A stretch of DNA of 64,000 nucleotides, from positions 1 to 64,000 of the forward strand of contig NZ_JYLM01000011.1 in assembly GCF_001439815.1 (NCBI RefSeq), in the 5' to 3' direction. Below the pieces are notes generated by a model. It did no database searches, was not told the DNA's origin, and saw only the letters and a list, made by a program, of their open reading frames with translations. Positions 7,641 through 16,797 of the stretch are shown piece by piece. This stretch comes from Pseudomonas orientalis. GTDB taxonomy: Bacteria; Pseudomonadota; Gammaproteobacteria; Pseudomonadales; Pseudomonadaceae. Position 1 is the first letter of the stretch. The number at the start of each line of letters is the position of its first letter. Made by a program: the position numbers and the translations under genes.

Positions 7641-8972
7641 TCACCCCGCCTGCACCGCCGGCGCCACCAACCGATTGCACCCATACAACACCATGCCCAG
7701 CACAATCAGCGCCCCACCCCGCAGCCAGGTATCCAGGCTCTGCTGGCTGAGCAGAATCAGACACGAAACAATCGCCAGCACCGGTACCCAGCTCGGCACA
7801 CGAAAATGCTTTTCCTCGATGGTGTCACGACGCAATACCAGCACCGCGAGGTTAGTACTGAGAAACACAAACAGCAGCAACAACACCACTGTCTCGGCCA
7901 AGGCCGCCAGCGTGCCGGTCAGGGTCAAGGCAATGGCCACGGCCGTGCTGGCAATGATCGCCACCCAGGGCGTACGGCGCTTGGGCAACACGCGTGACAA
8001 CGGCTCCGGCAGCAGGCCCATGCGCGCCATGCCGTAGGTCAGGCGGCTGGCCATGACCATCGTCAGCAGCGCGCCATTGGCGACCGCCACCAAGGCGATG
8101 AAGGCAAACAGTTGCGGGGGAATATTCAGGCCCGAGGCGCGCACCACTTCGAGCAGCGGTGCCGAAGTGGCCGTCAGTTTGTCCATCGGCAGCACCACGG
8201 AGGCGGCGATACCGACCGCCATATACACAATGCCCGCCACGATCAACGCGGCGAACAGCGCGCGCGGATAAACCTTGCGCACCCCACGGATTTCTTCCGC
8301 CAGGTTGGCCGACGTCTCGAAGCCGACAAACGAATAGAACGCCAGCAATGCGGCGCCGAGCACGGCGAGCATCGGGTTGATGCCGGGTTTGAATTCGAAC
8401 GCCCGCCCCAGATTGGCTTCGCCGGACTGAAAGCACCAGGCCGCAGCGACCACCACCAACAACAGCCCGGACAGTTCCACGCAGGTCATCACCATATTGG
8501 CGCCCAGGGACTCCTTGATCCCGCGGGCATTCAACAGCGCGATCACCAGCAGAAAGACCAGCGCCGCCCAGTGGGGCGAGACGTCAATGAATGCGGCCAG
8601 GTAGTCGCCGGCAAACGCCAGGGATAACCCGGCGGCGCTGGTCACGGCGGCGGCAAGCATGCAAAAGCCCACCAGGAATGAAATCAGCGGCGACTTGAAG
8701 GCCTTTTCGGCGAACACCGAAGCGGCGCCCGCATGCGGGTACTTGGTCACCAACTCGGCGTACGAGCCTGCCGTGAGCATGGCGAAGAACAACGCCACCA
8801 GCAATGGCACCCAGATCGCCCCGCCCACCTGGCCGGCAATGGTGCCGGCCAGCGCATACACGCCTGCGCCGAGCACGTCGCCGAGGATAAACAGGAACAA
8901 CATCGGGCCGGTTACGGCACGGCGCAAGGACGGCTTGGAGGGTTCGGCTTGGCTCAAACTGGATTCGGACAT
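7641..8972 (-). CDS. APC-family amino acid/polyamine permease
   Basis: The 443-residue integral membrane protein has about twelve hydrophobic segments. The N-terminal consensus of the amino acid-polyamine-organocation superfamily is clear in LFLFILGDVLGAGVYALAG, with its helix-1 unwound Gly-containing loop. Further marks are SYAELVTKYPHAGAASVFAEKAF and FYSFVGFETSANLAEE in helix 6. It probably imports an amino acid by proton symport. The start chosen is ATG 8972, giving MSESSLSQ; an upstream ATG at 9044 would add 24 residues of low-complexity sequence. The gene is monocistronic. Substrate unknown. Confidence 0.85.
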   Translation of the reverse strand: MSESSLSQAEPSKPSLRRAVTGPMLFLFILGDVLGAGVYALAGTIAGQVGGAIWVPLLVALFFAMLTAGSYAELVTKYPHAGAASVFAEKAFKSPLISFLVGFCMLAAAVTSAAGLSLAFAGDYLAAFIDVSPHWAALVFLLVIALLNARGIKESLGANMVMTCVELSGLLLVVVAAAWCFQSGEANLGRAFEFKPGINPMLAVLGAALLAFYSFVGFETSANLAEEIRGVRKVYPRALFAALIVAGIVYMAVGIAASVVLPMDKLTATSAPLLEVVRASGLNIPPQLFAFIALVAVANGALLTMVMASRLTYGMARMGLLPEPLSRVLPKRRTPWVAIIASTAVAIALTLTGTLAALAETVVLLLLFVFLSTNLAVLVLRRDTIEEKHFRVPSWVPVLAIVSCLILLSQQSLDTWLRGGALIVLGMVLYGCNRLVAPAVQAG

Positions 8973-9104
8973 GGGCGGCTCTGGCGGCGGATTGTTATCA
9001 GCGATCAGTCGGCGCGGGCCGGCTGACGCGGGGGCTATCTGCAATGGAAAATGCCCGCGTCACCAAAGTTCCGTTTTCCGCTGCGAACCGGCGCAGGCGC
9101 CCCG

Positions 9105-9419
9105 TCAATCGTCATCGGGCAAGTGTGCGTCAGCGCAGGGCAATCGACCCGATTCCCCGCCAGCAATCCGTTCCGCTTGATCAATGCCGCGCTTGAGCGC
9201 GTCGTGCACGGTCCATTCGGTGCCAGGCAACTGCCTGGTGCGCTCGACCACACATTGACCCGTGGCGGTGTACACGCTGACCAGCACTTCAATATCAGCG
9301 TCCTCCCGCTCCCGGGCCCTGACTTCGATATGGCAGCCGTTTTCCACTTCCTGGGTAAAGCACTCTTCTTCCAGTGCCTTCTCGGCCCAGGCCTTATAGG
9401 TATTGCCGCGAATGAACAT
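9105..9419 (-). CDS. Conserved hypothetical protein, 104 aa
   Basis: The product is soluble, acidic and rich in Glu/Asp, with no signal peptide or membrane span. It contains an alternating beta-like segment (IEVLVSVYTATGQCVVERTRQLPG) and ends in an acidic tail PDDD. TTGGAGAA precedes ATG 9419. I do not recognise a family. It lies between the permease and the divergent cyo operon and shows no sign of sharing a transcript with either. Confidence 0.65.
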   Translation of the reverse strand: MFIRGNTYKAWAEKALEEECFTQEVENGCHIEVRAREREDADIEVLVSVYTATGQCVVERTRQLPGTEWTVHDALKRGIDQAERIAGGESGRLPCADAHLPDDD

Positions 9420-9544
9420 AGCTGTTCTCCAAGACCGTTAGTGGGTTGCTCCTCAACTAATACATGAACTCTTTAGCAGGGATTACGTCTTTTTTCCAAG
9501 ACGATTTCAATCATGCACCTATAAGAACCCTAATAGCGTTTCGC

Positions 9545-9690
9545 TTGTTAAACCGTTCGTCAGGCGGAGTAACATTTTGTTAAACCAACCCCTGAGGGCT
9601 CATTCAAATTGTTCGGGAGCGCGGTGAAACGCGCCCTGTAGAGCGGCGGCAAAGCCAGCGAAACCTGGCAGTCGATGCATTTTATCGACT
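9545..9690 (+). promoter_or_regulatory. Candidate cyo upstream control elements
   Basis: The 420-bp gap before cyoA holds a direct repeat ttgttaaacc at 9545-9554 and 9577-9586 (32 bp apart, three helical turns). It also holds an 8-bp inverted repeat, cagtcgat (9668-9675) and atcgactg (9683-9690). No clear ANR box was found. These are candidate regulator sites only; the regulator is not identifiable. Confidence 0.4.
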
Positions 9691-9839
9691 GACGGCGACG
9701 TATTGCCGGACGTTAAACAATTAAGTGTGCCAAGCATTAACAAGCGCAACGGCAACGTTTCGCTTAACCAACTTTCTTGCGCACAGGCGCGGCGGCTTCG
9801 GCACTGTAACAACGGAAGTTTTCAATACAGGAGCAAGGC

Positions 9840-10763
9840 ATGAAACGAACGATTGCTTATTGCCTGGCATCTCTGGCCAGCCTCTTCTTGTTAACCGGCT
9901 GCAACTTGGTGGTGTTCAACCCCAAGGGACAGGTTGCAACCGATGAACGCGACCTGATTATCCTCGCCACCGGCCTGATGTTGCTGGTGGTGGTGCCGGT
10001 GATCGTGCTGATGTTCGTATTCGCCTACCGCTACCGTGCGACCAACAAGAACGCGCGTTACTCGCCGCGCTGGGCCAGCTCCCACAAAATCGAAGCGGTG
10101 GTGTGGGGCGTTCCGCTGCTGATCATCATCGCCCTGGGCTGGGTGACGTGGGAAACCACCCATGCCCTTGACCCCTATCGCCCGCTCGACTCGGACACGC
10201 CGCCGATCAACGTGCAGGTCGTGGCCACCGACTGGAAGTGGCTGTTCATCTACCCCGACCTGGGTATCGCCAGCGTCAACGAACTGGCCCTGCCGGTGCA
10301 CACGCCGGTGAGTTTCACCATCACCTCCGACGCGGCCATGACGTCATTCTTCATCCCGGCACTGGGCGGGCAGATCTACGCCATGGCCGGCATGCAGACC
10401 AAGCTGCACCTGATCGCCAATGAGACCGGCGAGTTCCGGGGCATTGCCGCCAACTACAATGGCCCCGGTTTTTCCGACATGCATTTCGCTGCGCTGTCGC
10501 TGAGCCCCACCGACTTTCAAACCTGGGTGACCAAGGTCAAGGGTGCCTCCAAGCCCCTTGACCACACCAGCTACGCGCAATTGGCCAAGCCCACCATCAA
10601 GCACCCGGTGACCTATTACTCGGCGGTGCAGGAGCGGCTGTTCCTGGACATCGTCGATAAATACGAAGGCATGAACAAGGCCAATAAAACCAGGCGCGCG
10701 CCATTGAGCAGCGCGCAAAAACGCGCCGATCCACACCCCAGTCTGCTGGCCGAGGAGCAATAA
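9840..10763 (+). CDS. cyoA: Cytochrome o ubiquinol oxidase subunit II
   Basis: Subunit II of the terminal quinol oxidase complex, anchored in the inner membrane with its globular domain in the periplasm. The 307-residue product has a lipoprotein signal with lipobox LTGC (Cys21) and membrane helices at about 40-65 and 87-108. The cupredoxin-like domain is typical of quinol oxidases, with ATDWKWLFIYPD and no CuA cysteines. It is the first gene of the cyoABCDE operon, preceded by an AGGAGC box. The Lys/Arg-rich C-terminal extension is variable in the family. It differs noticeably from the main Pseudomonas CyoA as I remember it, so this may be a second cyo set. Confidence 0.93.
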   Translation: MKRTIAYCLASLASLFLLTGCNLVVFNPKGQVATDERDLIILATGLMLLVVVPVIVLMFVFAYRYRATNKNARYSPRWASSHKIEAVVWGVPLLIIIALGWVTWETTHALDPYRPLDSDTPPINVQVVATDWKWLFIYPDLGIASVNELALPVHTPVSFTITSDAAMTSFFIPALGGQIYAMAGMQTKLHLIANETGEFRGIAANYNGPGFSDMHFAALSLSPTDFQTWVTKVKGASKPLDHTSYAQLAKPTIKHPVTYYSAVQERLFLDIVDKYEGMNKANKTRRAPLSSAQKRADPHPSLLAEEQ

Positions 10764-10765
10764 CA

Positions 10766-12739
10766 ATGTTCGGAAAACTGTCATGGGATGCGATTCCAAC
10801 CACTGAACCCATTGTGATGTACACGCTGGCCTTCATCGGGCTGATCGGCGTGGCGATGGTGGGCACGATCACCTGGAAACGCAAATGGGGCTATTTGTGG
10901 CGCGAGTGGTTTACCTCGGTGGACCACAAGAAAATCGGCTGCATGTACATCATTGTCGCGCTGGTGATGCTGCTGCGCGGTTTTTCCGACGCCATCATGA
11001 TGCGCACCCAGCAAGCCATGGCCGCCAGCGGCGGGCCGGGCTATTTGCCGCCGGAACACTACGACCAGATCTTCACCGCCCACGGCGTGATCATGATCTT
11101 TTTCGTGGCCATGCCCTTCGTGGTCGGCTTGATGAACGTTGTGGTGCCGTTGCAGATCGGCGCACGCGACGTGGCCTACCCATTTCTTAACGCGTTGAGC
11201 TTCTGGCTGTTCGTGGCCGGTGCCGCGCTGGTCAACGTCTCACTGGGGATCGGTGAGTTCGCGCGAACCGGTTGGGTGGCCTACCCGCCGTTGTCCGGGC
11301 TGGCGTACAGCCCCGGCGTCGGGGTGGACTACTACATCTGGTCACTGCAGATATCCGGCATAGGCACGTTACTGACGGGGCTGAATTTCTTCGTCACGAT
11401 CTTGAAGATGCGCACCGAAGGCATGACGCTGTTCAAGATGCCGGTGTTCACCTGGAACGCGCTGTGCACCTCGGTGCTGATCCTGGCGTCGTTTCCGATC
11501 CTCACCGCCACCCTGCTGATGCTGAGCCTGGACCGTTACTTGGGCATGCATTTCTTTACCAACGAAGCCGGCGGCAACCCGATGATGTACGTCAACCTCA
11601 TCTGGGCCTGGGGGCATCCGGAGGTGTACATCCTGATCCTGCCGGCGTTCGGGGTATTTTCAGAAATTGCCGCGACGTTCAGCAGTAAACGGCTGTTCGG
11701 CTACGTGTCGCTGGTCTGGGCAACGATCGCGATTACCGTGCTGTCGTTCATCGTGTGGCTGCATCACTTTTTCACCATGGGCGCGGGGGCCAACGTCAAC
11801 GCATTCTTCGGCATCATGACCATGATCATTGCCGTGCCGACCGGGGTGAAAATCTTTACCTGGCTGTTCACCATGTACCGTGGCCGGGTCCGTTTCGAGA
11901 CCCCGATGCTGTGGACCCTGGGCTTTATCGTGACCTTCAGCATCGGTGGCATGACCGGGGTACTGCTGGCCGTGCCGGGCGCTGACTTCCTGCTGCACAA
12001 CAGCCTGTTCCTGATCGCGCACTTTCACAACGTGATCATCGGCGGCGCGGTGTTTGGCTACATGGCCGGCCTGACCTACTGGTTCCCCAAGGCCTTTGGC
12101 TTCCGCTTGAACGACAAGCTGGGGCGCATCGCTTTCTGGTGCTGGCTGATCGGCTTCTATTTCGCCTTCATGCCGTCCTACGTGCTGGGCTTCATGGGCA
12201 TGACCCGACGCCTCAACCATTTCGACAATCCGGAATGGCGGCCGTGGCTGCTGCTGGAAGTGCTGGGCGTGCTGATCATTCTCTGCGGCGTGATCGCCCA
12301 GGCCCTGCAACTGTTCGTCAGCATCCGCAACCGTCACCAATACCGCGACCTCACGGGCGACCCATGGGACGGACGCACCCTGGAGTGGGCCACCTCCTCC
12401 CCGCCGCCACTGTACAACTTCGCCGAGCAACCCAAGGTCAATGATCTGGACGCCTATTGGGGCATGAAGGAGCGCGGTGTGAGCACCCTGAACCACACCG
12501 ACTACCGCGCCATCCACATGCCGCGCAACACCGCCTCGGGCCTGGTGATCAGCCTGTTTGCGCTGATCTGCAGCTTCGCCCTGGTGTGGCATATCTGGTG
12601 GCTGGCGGCGTTCGGGCTGGTGGCTTCGGTGGTGGCGTTCGTGGTGCGCAGCTACGACGAAGACACTGATTACTTCGTGCCCGCCGAGGAAGTCGCGCGC
12701 ATCGAAACGGCACGTCTCAAAGACCTGGCAGAGGCTTGA
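10766..12739 (+). CDS. cyoB: Cytochrome o ubiquinol oxidase subunit I
   Basis: Catalytic heme-copper subunit, reducing oxygen to water with quinol electrons and pumping protons. At 657 residues it is near full length. Numbering coincides with E. coli CyoB for all key residues: heme b ligands His106 and His421, heme o ligand His419, CuB ligands His284, His333 and His334, the cross-linked Tyr288 and K-channel Lys362. The quinone-site residues Arg71, Asp75, His98 and Gln101 are also present. It follows cyoA after two bases and overlaps no other gene. The protein appears fully functional. Confidence 0.96.
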   Translation: MFGKLSWDAIPTTEPIVMYTLAFIGLIGVAMVGTITWKRKWGYLWREWFTSVDHKKIGCMYIIVALVMLLRGFSDAIMMRTQQAMAASGGPGYLPPEHYDQIFTAHGVIMIFFVAMPFVVGLMNVVVPLQIGARDVAYPFLNALSFWLFVAGAALVNVSLGIGEFARTGWVAYPPLSGLAYSPGVGVDYYIWSLQISGIGTLLTGLNFFVTILKMRTEGMTLFKMPVFTWNALCTSVLILASFPILTATLLMLSLDRYLGMHFFTNEAGGNPMMYVNLIWAWGHPEVYILILPAFGVFSEIAATFSSKRLFGYVSLVWATIAITVLSFIVWLHHFFTMGAGANVNAFFGIMTMIIAVPTGVKIFTWLFTMYRGRVRFETPMLWTLGFIVTFSIGGMTGVLLAVPGADFLLHNSLFLIAHFHNVIIGGAVFGYMAGLTYWFPKAFGFRLNDKLGRIAFWCWLIGFYFAFMPSYVLGFMGMTRRLNHFDNPEWRPWLLLEVLGVLIILCGVIAQALQLFVSIRNRHQYRDLTGDPWDGRTLEWATSSPPPLYNFAEQPKVNDLDAYWGMKERGVSTLNHTDYRAIHMPRNTASGLVISLFALICSFALVWHIWWLAAFGLVASVVAFVVRSYDEDTDYFVPAEEVARIETARLKDLAEA

Positions 12740-12742
12740 TCC

Positions 12743-13357
12743 ATGTCCAATATCGTGATTGAAAAAGACGTCGCTCATACCCAGGAACACGGGCATGAAG
12801 ACGCCGGATCCCTGAGCGTTTTCGGGTTCTGGATCTACCTGATGACCGATTGCATCCTGTTCGCGACCTTGTTCGCCGGCTATGCGGTGTTGCGCGACAG
12901 CGTGGCGGGCGGTCCGTCGACCATGGATATTTTCGAACTGCCCTATGTGCTTGCCGAAACCATGCTGCTGTTGCTCAGCAGCATCACCTACGGCTACGCG
13001 ATGCTGGCGATGAACCGCGGCGAGCAAAGCCTGGTGCTGCGTTGGCTGGGGCTCACGTTCGTGCTCGGTGCCGGCTTCATCGCCATGGAAATCAACGAGT
13101 TCCACCACCTGATCGCAGAAGGCTACGGACCGGACCGCAGTGCATTCCTCACCGCCTTCTTCACCCTGGTCGGCACCCACGGCGCGCACGTGCTGACGGG
13201 GTTGATCTGGATGGCGGTGCTGATGGTGCAGGTTCGGCAGAAAGGCCTGACCAACACCAACGCCACCCGGCTCAGTTGCCTGAGCCTGTTCTGGCACTTC
13301 CTGGACGTGGTGTGGATCTGCGTCTTTACCGTGGTCTATCTGTTGGGGGTGGTGTGA
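12743..13357 (+). CDS. cyoC: Cytochrome o ubiquinol oxidase subunit III
   Basis: Five-helix non-catalytic subunit III of the heme-copper quinol oxidase, here 204 residues. A short His-rich N terminus (HTQEHGHED) leads into FGFWIYLMTDCILFATLFAGYAVL, the family signature. EINEFHHLI and FFTLVGTHGAHVLTGL are the conserved helix-3 and helix-4 motifs. The ATG lies three bases after the cyoB stop, with GAGG just upstream, so expression is coupled within the cyo operon. Confidence 0.94.
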   Translation: MSNIVIEKDVAHTQEHGHEDAGSLSVFGFWIYLMTDCILFATLFAGYAVLRDSVAGGPSTMDIFELPYVLAETMLLLLSSITYGYAMLAMNRGEQSLVLRWLGLTFVLGAGFIAMEINEFHHLIAEGYGPDRSAFLTAFFTLVGTHGAHVLTGLIWMAVLMVQVRQKGLTNTNATRLSCLSLFWHFLDVVWICVFTVVYLLGVV

Positions 13358-13358
13358 C

Positions 13359-13697
13359 ATGTACAAGCAAAGTTCGCTTCACAGCAGCGCCGGTACCAGT
13401 CATGGCAGCGGCCGTTCCTACCTGGTCGGTTTCCTGGTGTCGGTGCTGCTGACCCTGATCCCGTTCGGCCTGGTGATGTTCCCGTCACTGCCGCGTATCA
13501 CCACCGCCTGGCTGGTGGTGGCGTTGGGCGCGATACAAATCGTGGTCCATCTCAAGTTCTTCCTGCATCTGGATACCGCCGAGGAACAACGCTGGAACCT
13601 GATTGCGCTGATTTTCTCGGCGGTCATCATCCTTCTGCTGGTAGGACTCTCGCTATGGATCATGGGCAGTATTCATCACAACATGCTGGCGCACTGA
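13359..13697 (+). CDS. cyoD: Cytochrome o ubiquinol oxidase subunit IV
   Basis: Small three-helix subunit that assists assembly of the CuB-heme o centre. The 112-residue product matches the family: a Gly/Ser-rich N terminus (HGSGRSYLVGF), then helices around 25-45, 50-70 and 83-103, with the conserved VVHLKFFLHLD segment between. It starts one base after the cyoC stop. The last 43 bases overlap the start of cyoE. Confidence 0.92.
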   Translation: MYKQSSLHSSAGTSHGSGRSYLVGFLVSVLLTLIPFGLVMFPSLPRITTAWLVVALGAIQIVVHLKFFLHLDTAEEQRWNLIALIFSAVIILLLVGLSLWIMGSIHHNMLAH

Positions 13698-14557
13698 AAC
13701 ACTGGCTGGGGCTGTTCAATGCCGGGATTCAACTGACCAAGCCGGGAATTATTTTCGGCAACCTCGCGTCGGTACTGGGGGGCTACTTCCTCGCAGGTCG
13801 CGGCGACCTGGCAGAGCCTGCGAGTTTGCTGGCAACCCTGCTGGGCACCGCCCTGGTGATCGGGTGCGGCTGTGTCATCAACAACTGCGTCGACCGTGAT
13901 ATCGACCGGCGCATGGTGCGCACCTGTCACCGCGCGCTGGCGCTGCGAACCATCACCGTGCCCACCGCCGCAAGCTATGCCATCGCCCTGGGCGTGGCCG
14001 GCTTCGGTCTGCTGTGGGCAGGCAGCAATGCCCTGGCCAGCTTCCTGGCCATGGTTGGGCTGGTGATCTACGCTGGCGTCTATACCTACTGGCTCAAGCG
14101 GCGCTCCCACTGGGCAACCCTGATCGGCAGCCTTTCAGGGGCGATGCCGCCGGTTATCGGTTATTGCGCGGTCACCGGCAGGTTCGACGCCACGGCAGTG
14201 CTGCTGATCGTGGTGTTCTGCTGCTGGCAGATGCCTCACTCACATGCCATCACGGTGATGCGTCGCGAGGATTTTCGCGCGGCACGCCTGCCGCTTCTGA
14301 GCCTGCCCGAGGCGTACCGGCAGATACAGGCGTACATCCTGGCATTCCTCGCCGGCAGCCTGGTGCTGGGCGTGGTTGCGCAGATGCATGCCGTGTATTT
14401 TGCGCTGATGCTTGGGCTCTGCGGTTACTGGATGACCCTCGCGGCCAGTGCCACCCGCCTGACCGACCCGCCCGGCTGGGCGCGCAAGGTATTCGGCTTT
14501 TCGATTCTGCTGGTACTGGCACTCAACCTGTCGCTGGCAGTCATGGGCCAGGCCTGA
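13655..14557 (+). CDS. cyoE: Protoheme IX farnesyltransferase (heme O synthase)
   Basis: UbiA-family membrane prenyltransferase that converts heme B to heme O for the oxidase encoded upstream. The 300-residue product has about seven to nine hydrophobic helices. It carries the prenyl-diphosphate/Mg motif NNCVDRDIDRRM and the conserved SLSGAMPPVIGY and QMPHSHAI segments. ATG 13655 overlaps cyoD by 43 bases; GTAGGA eight bases before it supports this start. It is the last gene of the operon and no terminator hairpin with a T tract follows; instead the transcript runs into repeat DNA. Sequence divergence from typical Pseudomonas CyoE fits a second, divergent cyo set. Confidence 0.92.
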   Translation: MDHGQYSSQHAGALKHWLGLFNAGIQLTKPGIIFGNLASVLGGYFLAGRGDLAEPASLLATLLGTALVIGCGCVINNCVDRDIDRRMVRTCHRALALRTITVPTAASYAIALGVAGFGLLWAGSNALASFLAMVGLVIYAGVYTYWLKRRSHWATLIGSLSGAMPPVIGYCAVTGRFDATAVLLIVVFCCWQMPHSHAITVMRREDFRAARLPLLSLPEAYRQIQAYILAFLAGSLVLGVVAQMHAVYFALMLGLCGYWMTLAASATRLTDPPGWARKVFGFSILLVLALNLSLAVMGQA

Positions 14558-14561
14558 TGAC

Positions 14562-15112
14562 CTGTGGGAGGGGGCTTGCCCTAATGCCGGTCAGTTAAGC
14601 GAACGAAACATAGGTATCTACACACCTCTGTAGCGCTCAACCGTAACCACGATGCGAAGCGAGCCGCTCTTGATCTTGATCTGCTTTTGATCTCAGGCGC
14701 CCCGTTAAACCACGCTGGCCGAACGCAGGCTTGAATCCGTGGGTAACCCGGCAGGACGCCGGGTTAGCCGCACTGGGCCATGGATGTCCCATTGCGGCGG
14801 CCCACGGATTCAAGCCGGAGAGAGGGCACACCGAGCCTAGGCGAGGTGCCGAGTGGTGGGGCAAGAGCGTTTTGCTTACTTTTGCGCTTTTCAAAAGTGA
14901 GCCGCTGTAAAAGCGGAACCCTAAGTAGCCGTTAGCGCAGAAACGGATATGTACTCGGTCCAACCCAACATCCCGGTCGGCTCTGAGGCCGCCATCGGGG
15001 GCAAGCCCCCTCCCACATTTGGACCGGGATCGACACAAAATCCTGGTCGGTCCTGAGGCCGCCATCGGGGGCAAGTCGAATCGTCGCACCGCCGCTCCCA
15101 CATTTTTGCAGG
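14562..15112. repeat. Composite intergenic repeat, right flank of cyo region
   Basis: The 555-base gap has no supported gene. It starts with a REP half-site (gtgggagggggcttgcc) and the taatgccggtcagttaag motif also present near 7118. It continues as the long module shared with 7345-7636 and 40165-40525, and ends with two units of the 69/70-bp type that form the array at 40526-40972. The second unit is interrupted. Long minus-strand frames here are repeat artefacts. Confidence 0.85.
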
Positions 15113-16687
15113 TCAGGCATCGAGCACCGCGCGGATTTTCCGGGCCAGGTCGGCGGATTGATAAGGCTTTTGAATCAGCTCGAACTCATCCACCGTTATA
15201 TCCGTGCGCTCTAATGCATCTTTCGCGTAGCCGGTCGTGAGCAAGACCTTGGTACGCGGATACAAGCGCGACACCTCACGGGCGAGCGCCGCGCCGTTCA
15301 TCGCGCCCGGCATGATCAAGTCACTGAACACCAGGTCGTACGTGGCGCTCTTGAGCATGCTCAAGGCCTCGACAGCGTTGTGCGCGATGCCAGTCTGGTA
15401 ACCGTAGTCGGACAGGATTTCTTGCACCAGCTCGGCCACCTCGGGCCGGTCCTCCACAATAAGGATATGTTCGTGGCCCTGCAGCGAGGTTGCGACGGTT
15501 GTCTGCTCGACCCAGAGCTGGCTGTCATCGGCCGGGAAGTACAGGCGCAGGGTGGTGCCGATGCCAGGGTATGAATGGATACGTGCCGTGCCGCCCGATT
15601 GCTTGACGAAGCCATACACCATTGACAGCCCCAGGCCCGAGCCTTGGCCTTCTTCTTTGGTGGTGAAGAACGGTTGCATGACTTTTTCCTGGATATCGGC
15701 AGCGATGCCATGACCATTATCAGACACCGAGATGCTGACGTAGCGCCCCTCGGCCAGGCCATCGCGTTCAGCACTGGCCTCGCCCGGCACCTGGATATTG
15801 AGGGTTTTGACCGTCACAGTGGGATCGCTACGCTCTCGCAATGCGTCCAGGGCATTCGATAGTAAATGCCGCACCGCCAGCTCCGCCTGGGCAGGGTCGA
15901 TGCGGCAGTTCCACAGATCCTCGGCGAGTTCCACATGCAGGTCGACGCCCTGCGGCACGGACATGAAGTCGGGACGATTCAACAAGGTGTTGAGGTTGAT
16001 CACCCGGCTGTCGAGCCGCTGCTTGCGCGAGAAGGCGAGCAATTGCTGAGTCAGCGTCTGCGCTTTTTCGGCGGCCGCCCGGGCACGCACGGCACTGTTG
16101 AAAATGCGCTGCGGGTCGCAACTGGGGCGCTTGGCGCTCTGCTGGATCAGCTCCAGATACCCGACCATCACCTGCAACAGGTTATTGAAGTCATGGGCAA
16201 TGCCACCGGTCAGTTGCCCTAAAGCCTCCAGGTCCTGGGCGCGGCGCACGCGCTGTTCCGCATCGTGACGCCGGCTCACGTCCAGTTGGGAAGCGAAAAA
16301 ATACACCAGTTGGCCATGCTCGTTGAACAGCGGGGAGAGGAACAGTTCATTCCAGAAGGTCGAGCCGTCCTTGCGATAATTAAGGACCTCGACACATACC
16401 TCATGGCGTTGCTCAAGTGCACGTTGCACCTGCTGCAGGGTGTTCTTGTCGGTCTGAGGCCCTTGCAGGAACCTGCAATTGCGTCCGATCACCTCGTCAT
16501 GCTCAAACCCCGTAAGGGCCAGGAACGCCGGGTTGGCGAACACGATCGGGTTATCGGGCTGGGTAGGGTCAGTCACGATCATCGCGCTGCGGCTGGCTTG
16601 CATGGCGGCGAAGAACGGATCCTTGCGGTTGGAAGAAAGCACCGCCAACCCGACATTGTCGACCACGGGCGTTTTCTTAGTAGCCAA
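15113..16687 (-). CDS. Blue-light LOV-domain hybrid histidine kinase with receiver
   Basis: A cytoplasmic photoreceptor kinase. An N-terminal LOV domain (about 25-140) has the flavin-adduct motif GRNCRFLQGP, with photoactive Cys71, and the NYRKDGSTFWN strand. Next are HisKA with GGIAHDFNNL (phospho-His165), HATPase with DNGHGI and GSGLGLSMVYG, and a C-terminal receiver with Asp456 in DLIMPG and KPYQ. The layout equals LOV-HK-REC proteins of P. syringae. The start is TTG 16687, with an excellent GGAGGTGA box; no ATG start fits. There is no linked response regulator or heme oxygenase. Adjacent stress genes suggest, but do not prove, light control of stress physiology. Confidence 0.93.
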   Translation of the reverse strand: MATKKTPVVDNVGLAVLSSNRKDPFFAAMQASRSAMIVTDPTQPDNPIVFANPAFLALTGFEHDEVIGRNCRFLQGPQTDKNTLQQVQRALEQRHEVCVEVLNYRKDGSTFWNELFLSPLFNEHGQLVYFFASQLDVSRRHDAEQRVRRAQDLEALGQLTGGIAHDFNNLLQVMVGYLELIQQSAKRPSCDPQRIFNSAVRARAAAEKAQTLTQQLLAFSRKQRLDSRVINLNTLLNRPDFMSVPQGVDLHVELAEDLWNCRIDPAQAELAVRHLLSNALDALRERSDPTVTVKTLNIQVPGEASAERDGLAEGRYVSISVSDNGHGIAADIQEKVMQPFFTTKEEGQGSGLGLSMVYGFVKQSGGTARIHSYPGIGTTLRLYFPADDSQLWVEQTTVATSLQGHEHILIVEDRPEVAELVQEILSDYGYQTGIAHNAVEALSMLKSATYDLVFSDLIMPGAMNGAALAREVSRLYPRTKVLLTTGYAKDALERTDITVDEFELIQKPYQSADLARKIRAVLDA

Positions 16688-16797
16688 GGTTCACCTCCAG
16701 ATAAGTGGCGCGTGTTCCATGGACCGTGAAAATGCAGCGCAGTGCCAGCGTGCGCCAAATCAAGCGCGGCGCCGATGGTGAGGCGCCGCGCGCAGCG

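Noticed and set aside
11660..13366. 568-codon minus-strand frame opposite cyoB and cyoC
   Set aside because: It is antisense to genes with all catalytic residues. The His/Gln/Asp-rich translation is the typical shadow of high-GC coding DNA and no domain is visible.
14637..15101. 154-codon minus-strand frame in the composite repeat
   Set aside because: It is made of the same repeat-derived peptide seen at 40134-40970 and at 7273-7506. Such frames recur wherever the repeat occurs.
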